Assembly (NCBI GenBank): GCA_900768805.1
Contig: CAAGEF010000019.1
Span: 1 to 13,015, forward strand
DNA: 13,015 nt
Source of the DNA: Clostridia bacterium
GTDB lineage: Bacteria > Bacillota > Clostridia > TANB77 > CAG-508
Direction of reading: 5' to 3'
The position numbers and the translations under genes were made by a program. Under the pieces are notes generated by a model. The model was not told the DNA's origin. It saw only the letters and a program-made list of their open reading frames with translations, and searched no databases. Of the stretch, positions 5,474 to 13,015 are shown piece by piece; within the stretch, counting starts at the first letter, position 1; each line of letters opens with the position of its first letter.

Positions 5474-5489
5474 TATTTAAGCTTAAATA
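5474..5489. promoter_or_regulatory. Palindromic operator-like site
   Basis: TATTTAAGCTTAAATA is a perfect 16-base palindrome. It overlaps the downstream edge of the TATAAT (5494-5489) for the DUF6809 gene, covering the likely transcription start. A dimeric repressor bound here would block that promoter. The hsdR promoter is about 80 bases away on the other side. Confidence 0.5.
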
Positions 5490-5494
5490 TTATA
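5489..5494 (-). promoter_or_regulatory. -10 box of the DUF6809 gene
   Basis: TATAAT on the minus strand, 39 bases ahead of the ATG. The -35 region is poor: ATTTCA at a 17-base spacing is the nearest candidate. Confidence 0.5.
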
Positions 5495-5569
5495 AAATAT
5501 CAAGTAATATTTGAAATTAAATATGATTAACAATGATTTACAAAATATAGCAAAATCAGACACAGTATA

Positions 5570-5598
5570 TTGTTATTTTTATGACTTTATGATATAAA
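5570..5598 (+). promoter_or_regulatory. Promoter of the hsdR-hsdM operon
   Basis: TTGTTA (5570-5575), 17 bases, TATAAA (5593-5598). The start codon of hsdR is 36 bases after the -10. The ribosome site is an unusual G5 run (GGGGGCT, 5623-5629). Confidence 0.6.
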
Positions 5599-5634
5599 TA
5601 CATTGAGAAAGTATATAAGTTTGGGGGCTAATAT

Positions 5635-8388
5635 ATGTCTAAAGAATATGAAAGCGAAGCAATGCTTGAAGAAAAATTGATAAAACATTTAGAATTATTA
5701 GGTTATACTAGGATTAATCTAAAAAATCTAGATGATGTAAAAGAAAATTTTAGAAAACAAGTAAATAAGCATAATATAGATGAATTAAAAGGAAAAGAAC
5801 TATCAGATAGAGAATTTGATAGACTATATACAATGATTACAGGAAAAGGTGTTTTTGCTAGTAGCAAAATTTTAAGAGAAAAGCAATGTCTAGAAAGAGA
5901 TAATGGAGAAAAAATATATATAGAATTATTTAATACTAGGCAATGGTGCAAAAACATATACCAAGTTTCAAATCAAATAACTAGTATTACAGGAGAAAAA
6001 GAAACTAGATATGATGTAACTCTTTTTATTAATGGACTACCACTAATTCAAATAGAATTAAAAGCGAGAGGAAAGACATTAAAAGAAGCAGTAAATCAAA
6101 TTGAAAGATATAGAAGAACTTCATATAAAGAATTATATAAATTTATTCAAATATATGTTGTAAGTAATGGAGTAAATACAAAATATTTTGCAAATACAGA
6201 TGGAGAAATAAACTTTGGATATACATTTTTTTGGACAGATGAAGAAAACAACAGAATTAGCAATCTAAGTGAATTTTCAATGTATTTCTTAGAAAAATGT
6301 TTTGTGTCTAAAATGATTGCTAGATATATGGTTATTAATGAAACAGACAAACAATTAATGGTAATGAGGCCATATCAAGTATATGCTGTGGAGGCACTAG
6401 TAAAACAAGCTTTAGAAACAAATAATAATGGATATATATGGCATACTACAGGTTCAGGAAAAACATTAACATCATTTAAAGCAAGTCAAATTTTAGCAAA
6501 TGAACCAGATATTAAACAAGTCTTTTTCTTAGTAGATAGAAAAGATTTAGATACGCAGACATTCGATGAATTCAATAAATTTGAGCCAGGCTCAGTAGAC
6601 TTTACAAATAGTACATATAAGTTAGTTAAAAATATACAAGATTCAACAAAGCCATTAATCATAACTACTATTCAAAAAATGGCTAATGCTATAAATAGCC
6701 CAAGATATTCAGAATTAATGGAAAAATACAGGGATGAAAAGGTTGTATTTATTATAGATGAATGTCACAGAAGCCAATTTGGTGATATGCATAAAGCTAT
6801 AAAAATGCATTTTAATAGAGCTCAATATTTTGGATTTACAGGTACACCAAGATTTCCAGAAAATAAAAGTCAAGATGGGAGAACAACAGCAGATATATTT
6901 GAAAAATGTTTACACAAATATTTATTAAAAGATGCAATAAATGATGGAAATGTATTAGGATTTTCAGTTGATTATTATAAAACAATAGATGCTAATTTAG
7001 ATAATATAGATTATGTTGAAGTTGAAGGAATAAATACTGAGGAAGCTTATATGGCTGATGAAAGAATAAATAACATTACTGAAGGAATACTTACAATGCA
7101 TCCATTAAAAACTAATGATATGACATATACCGCCATATTCGCAACTGCTAGTATACCACAATTAGTAAAATATTATGATTGTTTTAAAACTAAAAAAACG
7201 GATTTAAAAATAGCAGCAATATTTACATATGGACCAAATGAAGATTATGAAGGTAAAGATGAACTTTCATGTCAAAGTTTAGAGAGAATTATAAATGATT
7301 ATAATAAAATGTTTGATACTAATTATTCAGTAAATACATTCGATGGATATTTTAAAGATGTTTCAAAAAGAGTAAAAAATGCAGAAATAGATATTTTAAT
7401 TGTAGTAAATATGTTTTTAACTGGATTTGATAGTAAAAAGTTAAATACATTGTATGTAGATAAAGCTTTAAAATATCATGATTTAATACAAGCTTTTTCA
7501 AGAACAAATAGAGTAGAAAAAGCAACAAAAACGCAAGGAAATATAGTAAGTTTTAGAACAACGAAAAAGGCTGTAGATAATGCTATAAGGATTTTTTCTG
7601 ATACAAGTGATCCAGATGAAGTTCTATTAAAACCATATGAGTATTATAAAGAAAGATTTATCGAAGTAGCAAAAAAATTAAAAGAAGTTGTTCCAACAGT
7701 GGAATTTGTAGATACAATACAATCAGAAGAAGAAAAGAAAAAATTTATTGTTATATTTAGAGAGTTAACTAAAATTTTAATAAAACTTAGAATATTTAGA
7801 GAGTTTAAATTTACGGAAGAAGAAGTTTTTATATCACATCAAGAATATTTAGATTATAAGAGCAAATATTTAGATTTAGCTACAGGCAAAGAAATACAAA
7901 ATAAGGTTAGTATATTAAATGATATTGATTTTGAATTGGAATTAATGTATACAGATAAAATAAATGTTGACTATATTTTGAATTTAATGAAATCAATTGA
8001 TTTAACTGATAAAGAGCAGACTGATAAAGATATTAAGGACATTTTAAACAAATTGGAAAATGCAGATAATAAAGACTTAAGACTAAAATCTGATTTGATT
8101 AGAGAATTCTTAAATAAAATTATACCAACTCTTAATGAAAATGACTCGGTTGAAGAAAATTATTATAACTTTATGGATGAACATAGAAGAAAAGAAATCG
8201 AAGATATTGCTAAAAAATATGATATTGATGTAAATCTATTAAATGATATTATAGGAGAATATGAATATTCTGGAATCTTAGATACAGGTAAAATAAAAGA
8301 AAAAATAGATAAGCCTTTGATAGAAAAAGTCAATATAACAAAGTCAATTAAAGAATTTATAGTAAATTTAATAAATAGATTCAAATAG
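5635..8388 (+). CDS. hsdR: Type I restriction enzyme, R (motor-nuclease) subunit
   Basis: A protein of 917 residues that cleaves DNA lacking the host methylation after ATP-driven translocation, in complex with HsdM and HsdS. The N-terminal HSDR_N nuclease domain has the PD-(D/E)xK residues D127 (TRYDVTL), E141 and K143 (IELKARG). The helicase core has Walker A at 270-277 (HTTGSGKT), the DEAD-like box DECH at 375-378, GFTGTP at 400-405, ATASIPQ near 503, MFLTGFD near 593 and QAFSRTNR at 619-626. A helical C-terminal region (about 650-917) would contact the methylase core. All key residues are present and the length is normal, so it should be active. The ATG follows GGGGG by seven bases. The gene ends 14 bases before hsdM and shares its promoter. 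Confidence 0.97.
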   Translation: MSKEYESEAMLEEKLIKHLELLGYTRINLKNLDDVKENFRKQVNKHNIDELKGKELSDREFDRLYTMITGKGVFASSKILREKQCLERDNGEKIYIELFNTRQWCKNIYQVSNQITSITGEKETRYDVTLFINGLPLIQIELKARGKTLKEAVNQIERYRRTSYKELYKFIQIYVVSNGVNTKYFANTDGEINFGYTFFWTDEENNRISNLSEFSMYFLEKCFVSKMIARYMVINETDKQLMVMRPYQVYAVEALVKQALETNNNGYIWHTTGSGKTLTSFKASQILANEPDIKQVFFLVDRKDLDTQTFDEFNKFEPGSVDFTNSTYKLVKNIQDSTKPLIITTIQKMANAINSPRYSELMEKYRDEKVVFIIDECHRSQFGDMHKAIKMHFNRAQYFGFTGTPRFPENKSQDGRTTADIFEKCLHKYLLKDAINDGNVLGFSVDYYKTIDANLDNIDYVEVEGINTEEAYMADERINNITEGILTMHPLKTNDMTYTAIFATASIPQLVKYYDCFKTKKTDLKIAAIFTYGPNEDYEGKDELSCQSLERIINDYNKMFDTNYSVNTFDGYFKDVSKRVKNAEIDILIVVNMFLTGFDSKKLNTLYVDKALKYHDLIQAFSRTNRVEKATKTQGNIVSFRTTKKAVDNAIRIFSDTSDPDEVLLKPYEYYKERFIEVAKKLKEVVPTVEFVDTIQSEEEKKKFIVIFRELTKILIKLRIFREFKFTEEEVFISHQEYLDYKSKYLDLATGKEIQNKVSILNDIDFELELMYTDKINVDYILNLMKSIDLTDKEQTDKDIKDILNKLENADNKDLRLKSDLIREFLNKIIPTLNENDSVEENYYNFMDEHRRKEIEDIAKKYDIDVNLLNDIIGEYEYSGILDTGKIKEKIDKPLIEKVNITKSIKEFIVNLINRFK

Positions 8389-8402
8389 AAGGAGAAGGAA
8401 AA

Positions 8403-9977
8403 ATGGATGTAGCAGAAAAACAAAATAAGCAACAATCAGAATTACACTCTAAATTATGGAGTATGGCAAATGATTTAAGAGGAACAATGGATGCTTCTGA
8501 ATTTAAAAATTATATATTAGGATTAATATTTTATAGATTTTTATCAGAAAGGTTAGTAAGTTACATAGAAGAAAAACTTTTAAATAAAGATAAACTAACA
8601 TATGAACAAGCATGGAAAAAAGAAGAGTATAGAGAAGCTATAATTGAAGATTTAACAAAAGACAGTGATGTTGGATATGTTATAGAGCCAGAGTATTTAT
8701 TTTCTAATTTGATAAAATTAGTGGAAACTGGGAATTTTGATATATCAATATTAAACAAAGCAATTAGCAAACTTTCAGAATCTACATTTGGAAATGCTAG
8801 TCAACATGATTTTGAGAATTTGTTTGAAGATATGGACCTAAGTTCTTCAAAATTAGGTAGAGGAGAAAAAGAAAGAAGTAAATTGATAGGAACAATTATG
8901 CAGAAGATAAATGATATAGATTTTGCATTTGAGGATACAGAAATCGATGTTTTAGGAGATGCATATGAATACCTAATAGGACAATTTGCAGCAAGTGCGG
9001 GAAAAAAAGCAGGAGAATATTATACTCCGCAACAGGTTTCAAATATACTTGCTAAAATAGTAACAATGGAAATTAAAGACTTAAAGAATGTATATGATCC
9101 AACTTGTGGTTCTGGTTCATTATTATTAAGAGTAGCAAGACAAAAAGATGTAAAAGTAAGTGCTTTTTATGGACAAGAAAAAGTTAGTACAACATACAAC
9201 TTAGCTAGAATGAATATGTTACTCCATAGAGTTCCTTTTAATAGATTTGACATATATAATGGAGATACTTTAGAAAATCCATGTGAAGAACATATGAAAA
9301 TGAGATTTCAAGCGATTGTTGCAAATCCACCATATTCAGCTCAATGGTCAGCAGACCAAAAGTTTTTAAATGATGAGAGATTTAGCAATTATGGAAAATT
9401 GGCACCAAAATCAAAAGCAGATTATGCATTTATACAGCATATGATTTATCTATTAGATGATAATGGAACAATGGCAGTAGTATTACCACATGGTGTATTA
9501 TTTAGAGGAGCAAGTGAAGGGACAATCAGAGAATATTTAATAAAAGATAAAAATTATTTAGATGCAGTAATAGGATTACCAGCTAATATATTCTATGGAA
9601 CTTCCATTCCTACTTGTATATTAGTATTTAAAAAGTGTAGAACAAGTGATAATATATTATTTATTGATGCATCAAAAGATTTTGAACCTGGAAAAAATCA
9701 GAATAGATTAAGAGACGAAGATGTAGACAAAATTATAAATACATATAAAGAAAGAAAAGAAGTAGAGAAATATGCTCATTTGGCTACTATGGAAGAAATA
9801 AAAGAAAATGATTATAATTTAAATATACCACGCTATGTAGATACTTTTGAAGAGGAAGAAGAAATAGATTTAGATGCTGTTCAAGTGGAATTAGAAAAAA
9901 TAGATGAAGAAGATAAAAAAGTAACTGAAGAACTTAATAAGTATTTAAGAGAACTAGGATTAAAAGAACTAAAATAG
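8403..9977 (+). CDS. hsdM: Type I restriction enzyme, M (adenine methylase) subunit
   Basis: A protein of 524 residues, the N6-adenine methyltransferase that with HsdS protects host sites and, with HsdR added, forms the restriction complex. An N-terminal HsdM helical domain covers about 12-150 (LHSKLWSMANDLRGTMDASEFKNYILGLIFYRF begins it). The methylase domain has GEYYTP at 204-209, AdoMet motif I DPTCGSGSL at 232-240 and catalytic NPPY at 308-311. A charged, acidic C-terminal helix (about 475-520) is suited to binding HsdS. The ribosome site AAGGAG (8389-8394) is eight bases from the ATG. It is followed by a bidirectional terminator, not by an hsdS in the same direction, which is unusual for this locus type. 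Confidence 0.97.
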   Translation: MDVAEKQNKQQSELHSKLWSMANDLRGTMDASEFKNYILGLIFYRFLSERLVSYIEEKLLNKDKLTYEQAWKKEEYREAIIEDLTKDSDVGYVIEPEYLFSNLIKLVETGNFDISILNKAISKLSESTFGNASQHDFENLFEDMDLSSSKLGRGEKERSKLIGTIMQKINDIDFAFEDTEIDVLGDAYEYLIGQFAASAGKKAGEYYTPQQVSNILAKIVTMEIKDLKNVYDPTCGSGSLLLRVARQKDVKVSAFYGQEKVSTTYNLARMNMLLHRVPFNRFDIYNGDTLENPCEEHMKMRFQAIVANPPYSAQWSADQKFLNDERFSNYGKLAPKSKADYAFIQHMIYLLDDNGTMAVVLPHGVLFRGASEGTIREYLIKDKNYLDAVIGLPANIFYGTSIPTCILVFKKCRTSDNILFIDASKDFEPGKNQNRLRDEDVDKIINTYKERKEVEKYAHLATMEEIKENDYNLNIPRYVDTFEEEEEIDLDAVQVELEKIDEEDKKVTEELNKYLRELGLKELK

Positions 9978-9981
9978 TAAG

Positions 9982-10012
9982 AAAAGGATTACATTGTGGT
10001 GTAATCCTTTTT
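9982..10012. terminator. Bidirectional terminator between hsdM and hsdS
   Basis: A perfect 12-bp stem (9982-9993 with 10000-10011, containing AAGGATTACA) around TTGTGG. The plus strand has five Ts and the minus strand TTTT after the stem. It closes hsdM and the convergent hsdS, separating their transcription. Confidence 0.9.
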
Positions 10013-11204
10013 AAATAAACATTTGCTGTAATAATGATTTTTTTAGCATAATCAAACTATTTAAGTTGCTTTCTTGCAATTCGATTTTATTATCTAAAAC
10101 ATTAAATAAACTTGAGATTCTGGTCTGCTCTGTTTTATTAGGAAGATATATAGGTATATTTTTTACTTTATCAGTATTTAAATTAGATTGAGTTCCAGTA
10201 GAAACAAGCTCTTCATAGAAATGTGTTTCTTTTAAATAATTTAAATAGTAATATATATATTCTACATTGATATTTTCTTTAAAAATCATATTAAACATAG
10301 CTTGACTTGTGGACAATGAAATTTTATTTATAGATACTAGCCCATATGAAGCATACATAGATAAAATTAAAGTATTAACAGGCAATAACCAAGCTGATGA
10401 ATTTTCTAAACCTAAATTACTTATGTGTTTCTCAGTTTGTTTTATATATTTACCTTGAGAAGTCATATCGGTTATACTTAAAAATGGAATATTACCATCA
10501 TAATAATCTGCATTAGTTGACTTTGGAGTACCTCCGGATTTCCCTAGTATTAACAAATCTTTTATTTTACAATTTGCACAACATTTGATAAAAGTTTTAT
10601 ATAATAATCCTTTTTTATATATCTTAAGGGCTTCTATTTTTTGCTTCTGTAGTTCTATTTTTTTGTCTAATGAATAAAATAAATTAGCAATTTTTACTTG
10701 TTCCTTTTCCCCTGTAAAATTAACCTTTATTTTTTCTAATTCTTCTTGAGAAATATTATAATGTTGAGCCCCTGCACCTTTCACAATAACTTTTTTTCTA
10801 TTGCAAGGAGATTTTAAAAGATAGTTAAAAAATAAAGGATTGTAATTTCCAATTTTTTTACCTCTTATAACAAATCCACCAAATGTTGCAATTTTCTTTT
10901 TATCTAAATAGACATTTGCTTGTCCTATATCATTAAAAGTTTCTGAACTTCGTTGAAATACCATATCTCCATATTCAACACTATTTTCTTTTAAAGTTTT
11001 ATCATTTATATCAATTAATCCTTTAATTTTATCATAAGTAATATATGTATTGTTTAATATATCTCCAACACTTATATACTTTATACCATATCCATAAGAA
11101 TCTTTGTCACCATTAATACCATTCTTAAAGGACAATAGTTTTTTTAGAGTAATTTCGTTCCATTCATTTTTAAATTCTTTAAATCTTAGTTTTGGTACTA
11201 GCAA
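10011..11204 (-). CDS. hsdS: Type I restriction enzyme, S (specificity) subunit, complete copy
   Basis: The S subunit recognises the two halves of the target site and docks two HsdM. From VPKLRFKEF the protein has a first target recognition domain (about 160 residues), a central conserved helix (LDKKIELQKQKIEALKIYKKGLL), a second recognition domain starting near KIKDLLILGKSGGTPKS, and a C-terminal helix (LDNKIELQESNLNSLIMLKKSLLQQ). Two domains and two helices make it complete. The frame is open up to a TTG at 11249 that lacks a ribosome site. I prefer the TTG at 11204, four bases after AAGGTGA (11215-11209), giving 397 residues; all of the ribosome site lies in the shared inverted repeat. It runs against hsdM and lies behind the recombinase gene on the same strand, so it is probably co-transcribed with that gene. 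Confidence 0.93.
   Translation of the reverse strand: MLVPKLRFKEFKNEWNEITLKKLLSFKNGINGDKDSYGYGIKYISVGDILNNTYITYDKIKGLIDINDKTLKENSVEYGDMVFQRSSETFNDIGQANVYLDKKKIATFGGFVIRGKKIGNYNPLFFNYLLKSPCNRKKVIVKGAGAQHYNISQEELEKIKVNFTGEKEQVKIANLFYSLDKKIELQKQKIEALKIYKKGLLYKTFIKCCANCKIKDLLILGKSGGTPKSTNADYYDGNIPFLSITDMTSQGKYIKQTEKHISNLGLENSSAWLLPVNTLILSMYASYGLVSINKISLSTSQAMFNMIFKENINVEYIYYYLNYLKETHFYEELVSTGTQSNLNTDKVKNIPIYLPNKTEQTRISSLFNVLDNKIELQESNLNSLIMLKKSLLQQMFI
10606..10638 (-). repeat. Outer inverted repeat, left copy (33 bp)
   Basis: This 33-base segment encodes the central conserved helix (around EALKIYKKG) of the minus-strand hsdS. It is identical, base for base, to 12940-12972 on the plus strand. Recombination between the two would exchange the first recognition domains of the two hsdS genes. 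Confidence 0.85.
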
Positions 11205-11208
11205 TTTT

Positions 11209-11242
11209 TCACCTTCAATCTGTCCTTTAGTTTTAACCTTAA
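11209..11242 (-). repeat. Inner inverted repeat, left copy (34 bp)
   Basis: Read on the minus strand it starts TTAAGGTTAAAACTAAAGG and ends with the ribosome site AAGGTGA of hsdS. It is identical to 12306-12339 on the plus strand. Similarity continues for about 60 further bases into the coding region with scattered, mostly synonymous changes. The change from perfect to imperfect identity at the ribosome site suggests a recombination site here. Confidence 0.85.
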
Positions 11243-11282
11243 AGGTCAAGAAAAGTATATCATAAAAAATTTAAAATTGGAA

Positions 11283-12257
11283 TTATTTAAGGACTTTTTC
11301 TTGAAAATTTTTACAAACTAAATTTATACATTTCTTTTTTTGAGCCATTTGAGGATGCACATATAAATTCAAAGTAATATTTACTGTAGCATGTCCTAAT
11401 AATTCGCTAACGGTCTTATAATCTACACCTAATTTAATACAATTAGTTGCGAAAGTGTGTCTAAGACCATGAAAATTAATTTTTTCTATTTTAGCTTTTT
11501 TTGAAATTCTTTCAAAAAATCGCCTATATGTTCTTGGCTCTATCCATTTACTGTTACATGATAATATATAGTCATTTGAATTGGTTCTATATTTCTTTAA
11601 TTCGTATGCAAATTCTTTATTAAGTGGTATCTCTCTTTCGGCATTGTGAGTTTTTGGATTTGTTATTATAACTTTTGAAGCATTAACGTGTGTATCTTTA
11701 ATATATACTCTTTGAAGGGTTTTATTTATATGTAAAATATTGTTTTTAAAATCAATATCTTTCCATTGTAATGCACACAGTTCGCCTATTCTAATTCCAG
11801 AATATAGTGTTAGCAAAATTCCTAAACTTTTAGCTGATTTATTCTCTAATATATAATTTGTCAGTTTCTCTTGATCCTGTTTTGTGAGTGTATATAATTT
11901 ATCCTTTTGATTAGTCTTTGGATAAATGAAGTCAAGACTTAAATTTTGTATTAAACCTTCTTTCATTGCAGATTTCAAACTACTTTTTATTATAGCAACT
12001 ATATCCCTAATAGTTTTATTAGATAAACCACCTGAATTATCTAGTCTACCATTTTTATATTTTTCTAATAAAAATTTTTGAATTATCTTATTATTTAATT
12101 CATTAAGATAATATTTTCCTAAATCTGGTGCTATATGGTTAGAAATAATATTAGAATAATTTGCATATGTAGATTCTTTAATATAATCTTTTTTATATGA
12201 TAGCCAATCCCAAATCCAATGTTCATATAATACTTTGTTTTTTGCTTTAAATAGCAT
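11283..12257 (-). CDS. Tyrosine recombinase of the hsdS locus
   Basis: A site-specific recombinase of 324 residues, expected to invert DNA between repeats in the two flanking hsdS genes. A core-binding domain (about 10-105, HWIWDWLSYKKDYIKESTYANY) is followed by a phage-integrase catalytic domain (about 120-300). It has the full active site: R156 (GIRIGEL), K202 (NPKTHNAERE), H263 and R266 (HGLRHTFA), H289 (LLGHAT) and nucleophile Y299 (NLYVHP). The N-terminal arm-binding domain of large integrases is short or absent, as in many invertases. The ATG lies six bases after GGAGGTGA (12271-12264). The position between divergent hsdS copies is typical of phase-variable type I systems. It is probably transcribed with the hsdS that follows at 11204, 78 bases beyond its stop. 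Confidence 0.93.
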   Translation of the reverse strand: MLFKAKNKVLYEHWIWDWLSYKKDYIKESTYANYSNIISNHIAPDLGKYYLNELNNKIIQKFLLEKYKNGRLDNSGGLSNKTIRDIVAIIKSSLKSAMKEGLIQNLSLDFIYPKTNQKDKLYTLTKQDQEKLTNYILENKSAKSLGILLTLYSGIRIGELCALQWKDIDFKNNILHINKTLQRVYIKDTHVNASKVIITNPKTHNAEREIPLNKEFAYELKKYRTNSNDYILSCNSKWIEPRTYRRFFERISKKAKIEKINFHGLRHTFATNCIKLGVDYKTVSELLGHATVNITLNLYVHPQMAQKKKCINLVCKNFQEKVLK

Positions 12258-12277
12258 CTTTTTTCACCTCCATATAC

Positions 12278-12283
12278 ATTATA
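12278..12283 (-). promoter_or_regulatory. -10 box for the recombinase and downstream hsdS
   Basis: TATAAT on the minus strand, 20 bases ahead of the start codon and just outside the inner repeat (12306-12339). No good -35 is seen at 16-18 bases (ATATAC at 17). It is the only promoter-like signal I see between the two hsdS starts, and it lies inside the segment that would invert. Confidence 0.5.
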
Positions 12284-12305
12284 CAACGAGTGCTTTTTAA
12301 GTATA

Positions 12306-12339
12306 TTAAGGTTAAAACTAAAGGACAGATTGAAGGTGA
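12306..12339 (+). repeat. Inner inverted repeat, right copy (34 bp)
   Basis: Identical to 11209-11242 in opposite orientation. It covers the leader and the ribosome site of the plus-strand hsdS. The two copies bracket 1,063 bases that hold only the recombinase gene and its promoter. Confidence 0.85.
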
Positions 12340-12343
12340 TAAA

Positions 12344-13015
12344 TTGTTAGTACCTAAATTAAGATTTAAGGAATTTAAAGATGAATGGAAAGAAATTTCT
12401 CTAGTTAATGTTTTTACATTTTATAATACAAATTCTTTATCACGAGCATACTTATCTGAAGAAGGATTAATTAAAAATATACATTATGGAGATATCCATC
12501 AAAAGTTTAATAATATATTAGATGTAAATAAAGAAAAATTACCATATATAAAATCAGATATAAAAGTAAATATACATAATGAAGAAAATTATTGCCAAGA
12601 TGGAGATTTAATATTAGCAGACGCATCAGAAGACTATGATGGTATAGGTAAAGCTGTTGAAGTAATTAATGTTGGAAATAATAAAATTGTTAGTGGACTT
12701 CATACTATTTTGGCAAGAGATACAAACAAAGTGATGAGTCTTGGCTTTAAAGGATACTTGTTTAATACTTCTCTTATACACAATCAAATTAGAGTATTAG
12801 CAAATGGTTTTAAAGTTTATGGAATTTCTAAAAATAATATATATGATTTAGATGTTAGAATTCCAACTAAAACGGAACAAGAAAAAATTACAAATTTCTT
12901 AATTTTATTAGATAAAAAAATAGAATTACAACAAAGAAGAATAGAAGCCCTTAAGATATATAAAAAAGGATTGATTCAAAAATATTTTGAAAGTAAGAAT
13001 GGTGAAAAAATAAAA
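12344..13015 (+). CDS. hsdS: Second hsdS, running off the right edge
   Basis: 224 codons are visible: VPKLRFKEFKDEW, a first recognition domain different from that of the other copy (from about LVNVFTFYNTN to DLDVRIPTKTEQ), then the central helix LDKKIELQQRRIEALKIYKKGLIQK. The frame is intact to the edge. The second recognition domain, if present, lies beyond it. The likely start is the TTG at 12344, three bases after AAGGTGAT (12333-12340). No promoter is seen on the plus strand, and the upstream recombinase gene points the other way, so this copy is probably silent as drawn. Inversion would allow its first domain to be joined to the second domain of the other copy. Confidence 0.9.
   Translation, partial: MLVPKLRFKEFKDEWKEISLVNVFTFYNTNSLSRAYLSEEGLIKNIHYGDIHQKFNNILDVNKEKLPYIKSDIKVNIHNEENYCQDGDLILADASEDYDGIGKAVEVINVGNNKIVSGLHTILARDTNKVMSLGFKGYLFNTSLIHNQIRVLANGFKVYGISKNNIYDLDVRIPTKTEQEKITNFLILLDKKIELQQRRIEALKIYKKGLIQKYFESKNGEKIK
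12940..12972 (+). repeat. Outer inverted repeat, right copy (33 bp)
   Basis: Identical to 10606-10638 in opposite orientation, in the central helix region of the second hsdS. Flanking bases diverge on both sides (QRR against KQK before it), so the identity is confined to the repeat and is unlikely to be plain coding conservation. Confidence 0.85.

Noticed and set aside
8163..8435. Minus-strand frame over the hsdR-hsdM junction
   Set aside because: It is antisense to two well-supported genes and has no signals of its own.
11205..11249. TTG at 11249 as the start of hsdS
   Set aside because: No ribosome site precedes it, and the region is identical to the untranslated-looking leader of the other copy; the TTG at 11204 fits better. 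The upstream start is not excluded.
11283..12257. Integrase of the element that used the tRNA site
   Set aside because: It lies between divergent hsdS copies with inverted repeats on both sides and 8 kb from the tRNA scar, on the wrong side for the polarity of the scar; an hsdS invertase is more likely.
1..13015. CRISPR array
   Set aside because: The repeats present are few, short or inverted; no regularly spaced direct repeats with unique spacers and no cas gene are seen.

Overview
The window is AT-rich DNA with strong Shine-Dalgarno sites, short intergenic gaps and U-tract terminators. It carries DUF6809-, WapI- and IS110-type genes. All of this points to a low-GC Bacillota chromosome, probably a member of the Clostridia. 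The content is accessory: insertion sequence, tRNA-based integration scar, small unknown operon, and a complete type I restriction-modification locus with an apparent specificity switch. No species can be named from the sequence alone.

Left part (1-2921). Bases 1-612 hold no convincing gene, only hairpins, terminators and short TGCAG-type repeats. An IS110-family element follows (about 613-2163). Its transposase is on the minus strand, and upstream of it lies a structured noncoding region that reads as a bridge RNA. The two guide loops of that RNA can be matched to the flanks and ends of the element, which lets the ends be placed and the pre-insertion site rebuilt. The element sits just ahead of the ribosome binding site of a small HD-domain hydrolase gene. 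Next is the 3' half of an initiator tRNA-Met gene with its terminator, the usual scar at the end of an integrated element; its polarity puts that element to the left.

Middle part (2922-5634). A promoter with an extended -10 drives a three-gene operon: a tail-anchored membrane protein, a 77-residue DUF6794-like protein, and a WapI-like protein with a C-terminal zinc ribbon. It ends in a 13-bp terminator. A short G-rich tract and a minus-strand DUF6809 gene with a palindromic operator-like site follow.

Right part (5635-13015). hsdR and hsdM form a plus-strand operon closed by a bidirectional terminator. A complete hsdS lies convergent to hsdM on the minus strand, preceded by a tyrosine recombinase gene on the same strand. 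A second hsdS begins beyond the recombinase on the plus strand and runs off the window. The two hsdS genes share a perfect 34-bp inverted repeat at their 5' ends and a perfect 33-bp inverted repeat in the central conserved region. Only the copy downstream of the recombinase has an obvious route to transcription. I infer that inversion at the outer pair of sites exchanges the first target recognition domains, while inversion at the inner pair flips the recombinase gene and so chooses which hsdS is co-transcribed. Together these would give four expressed specificities.
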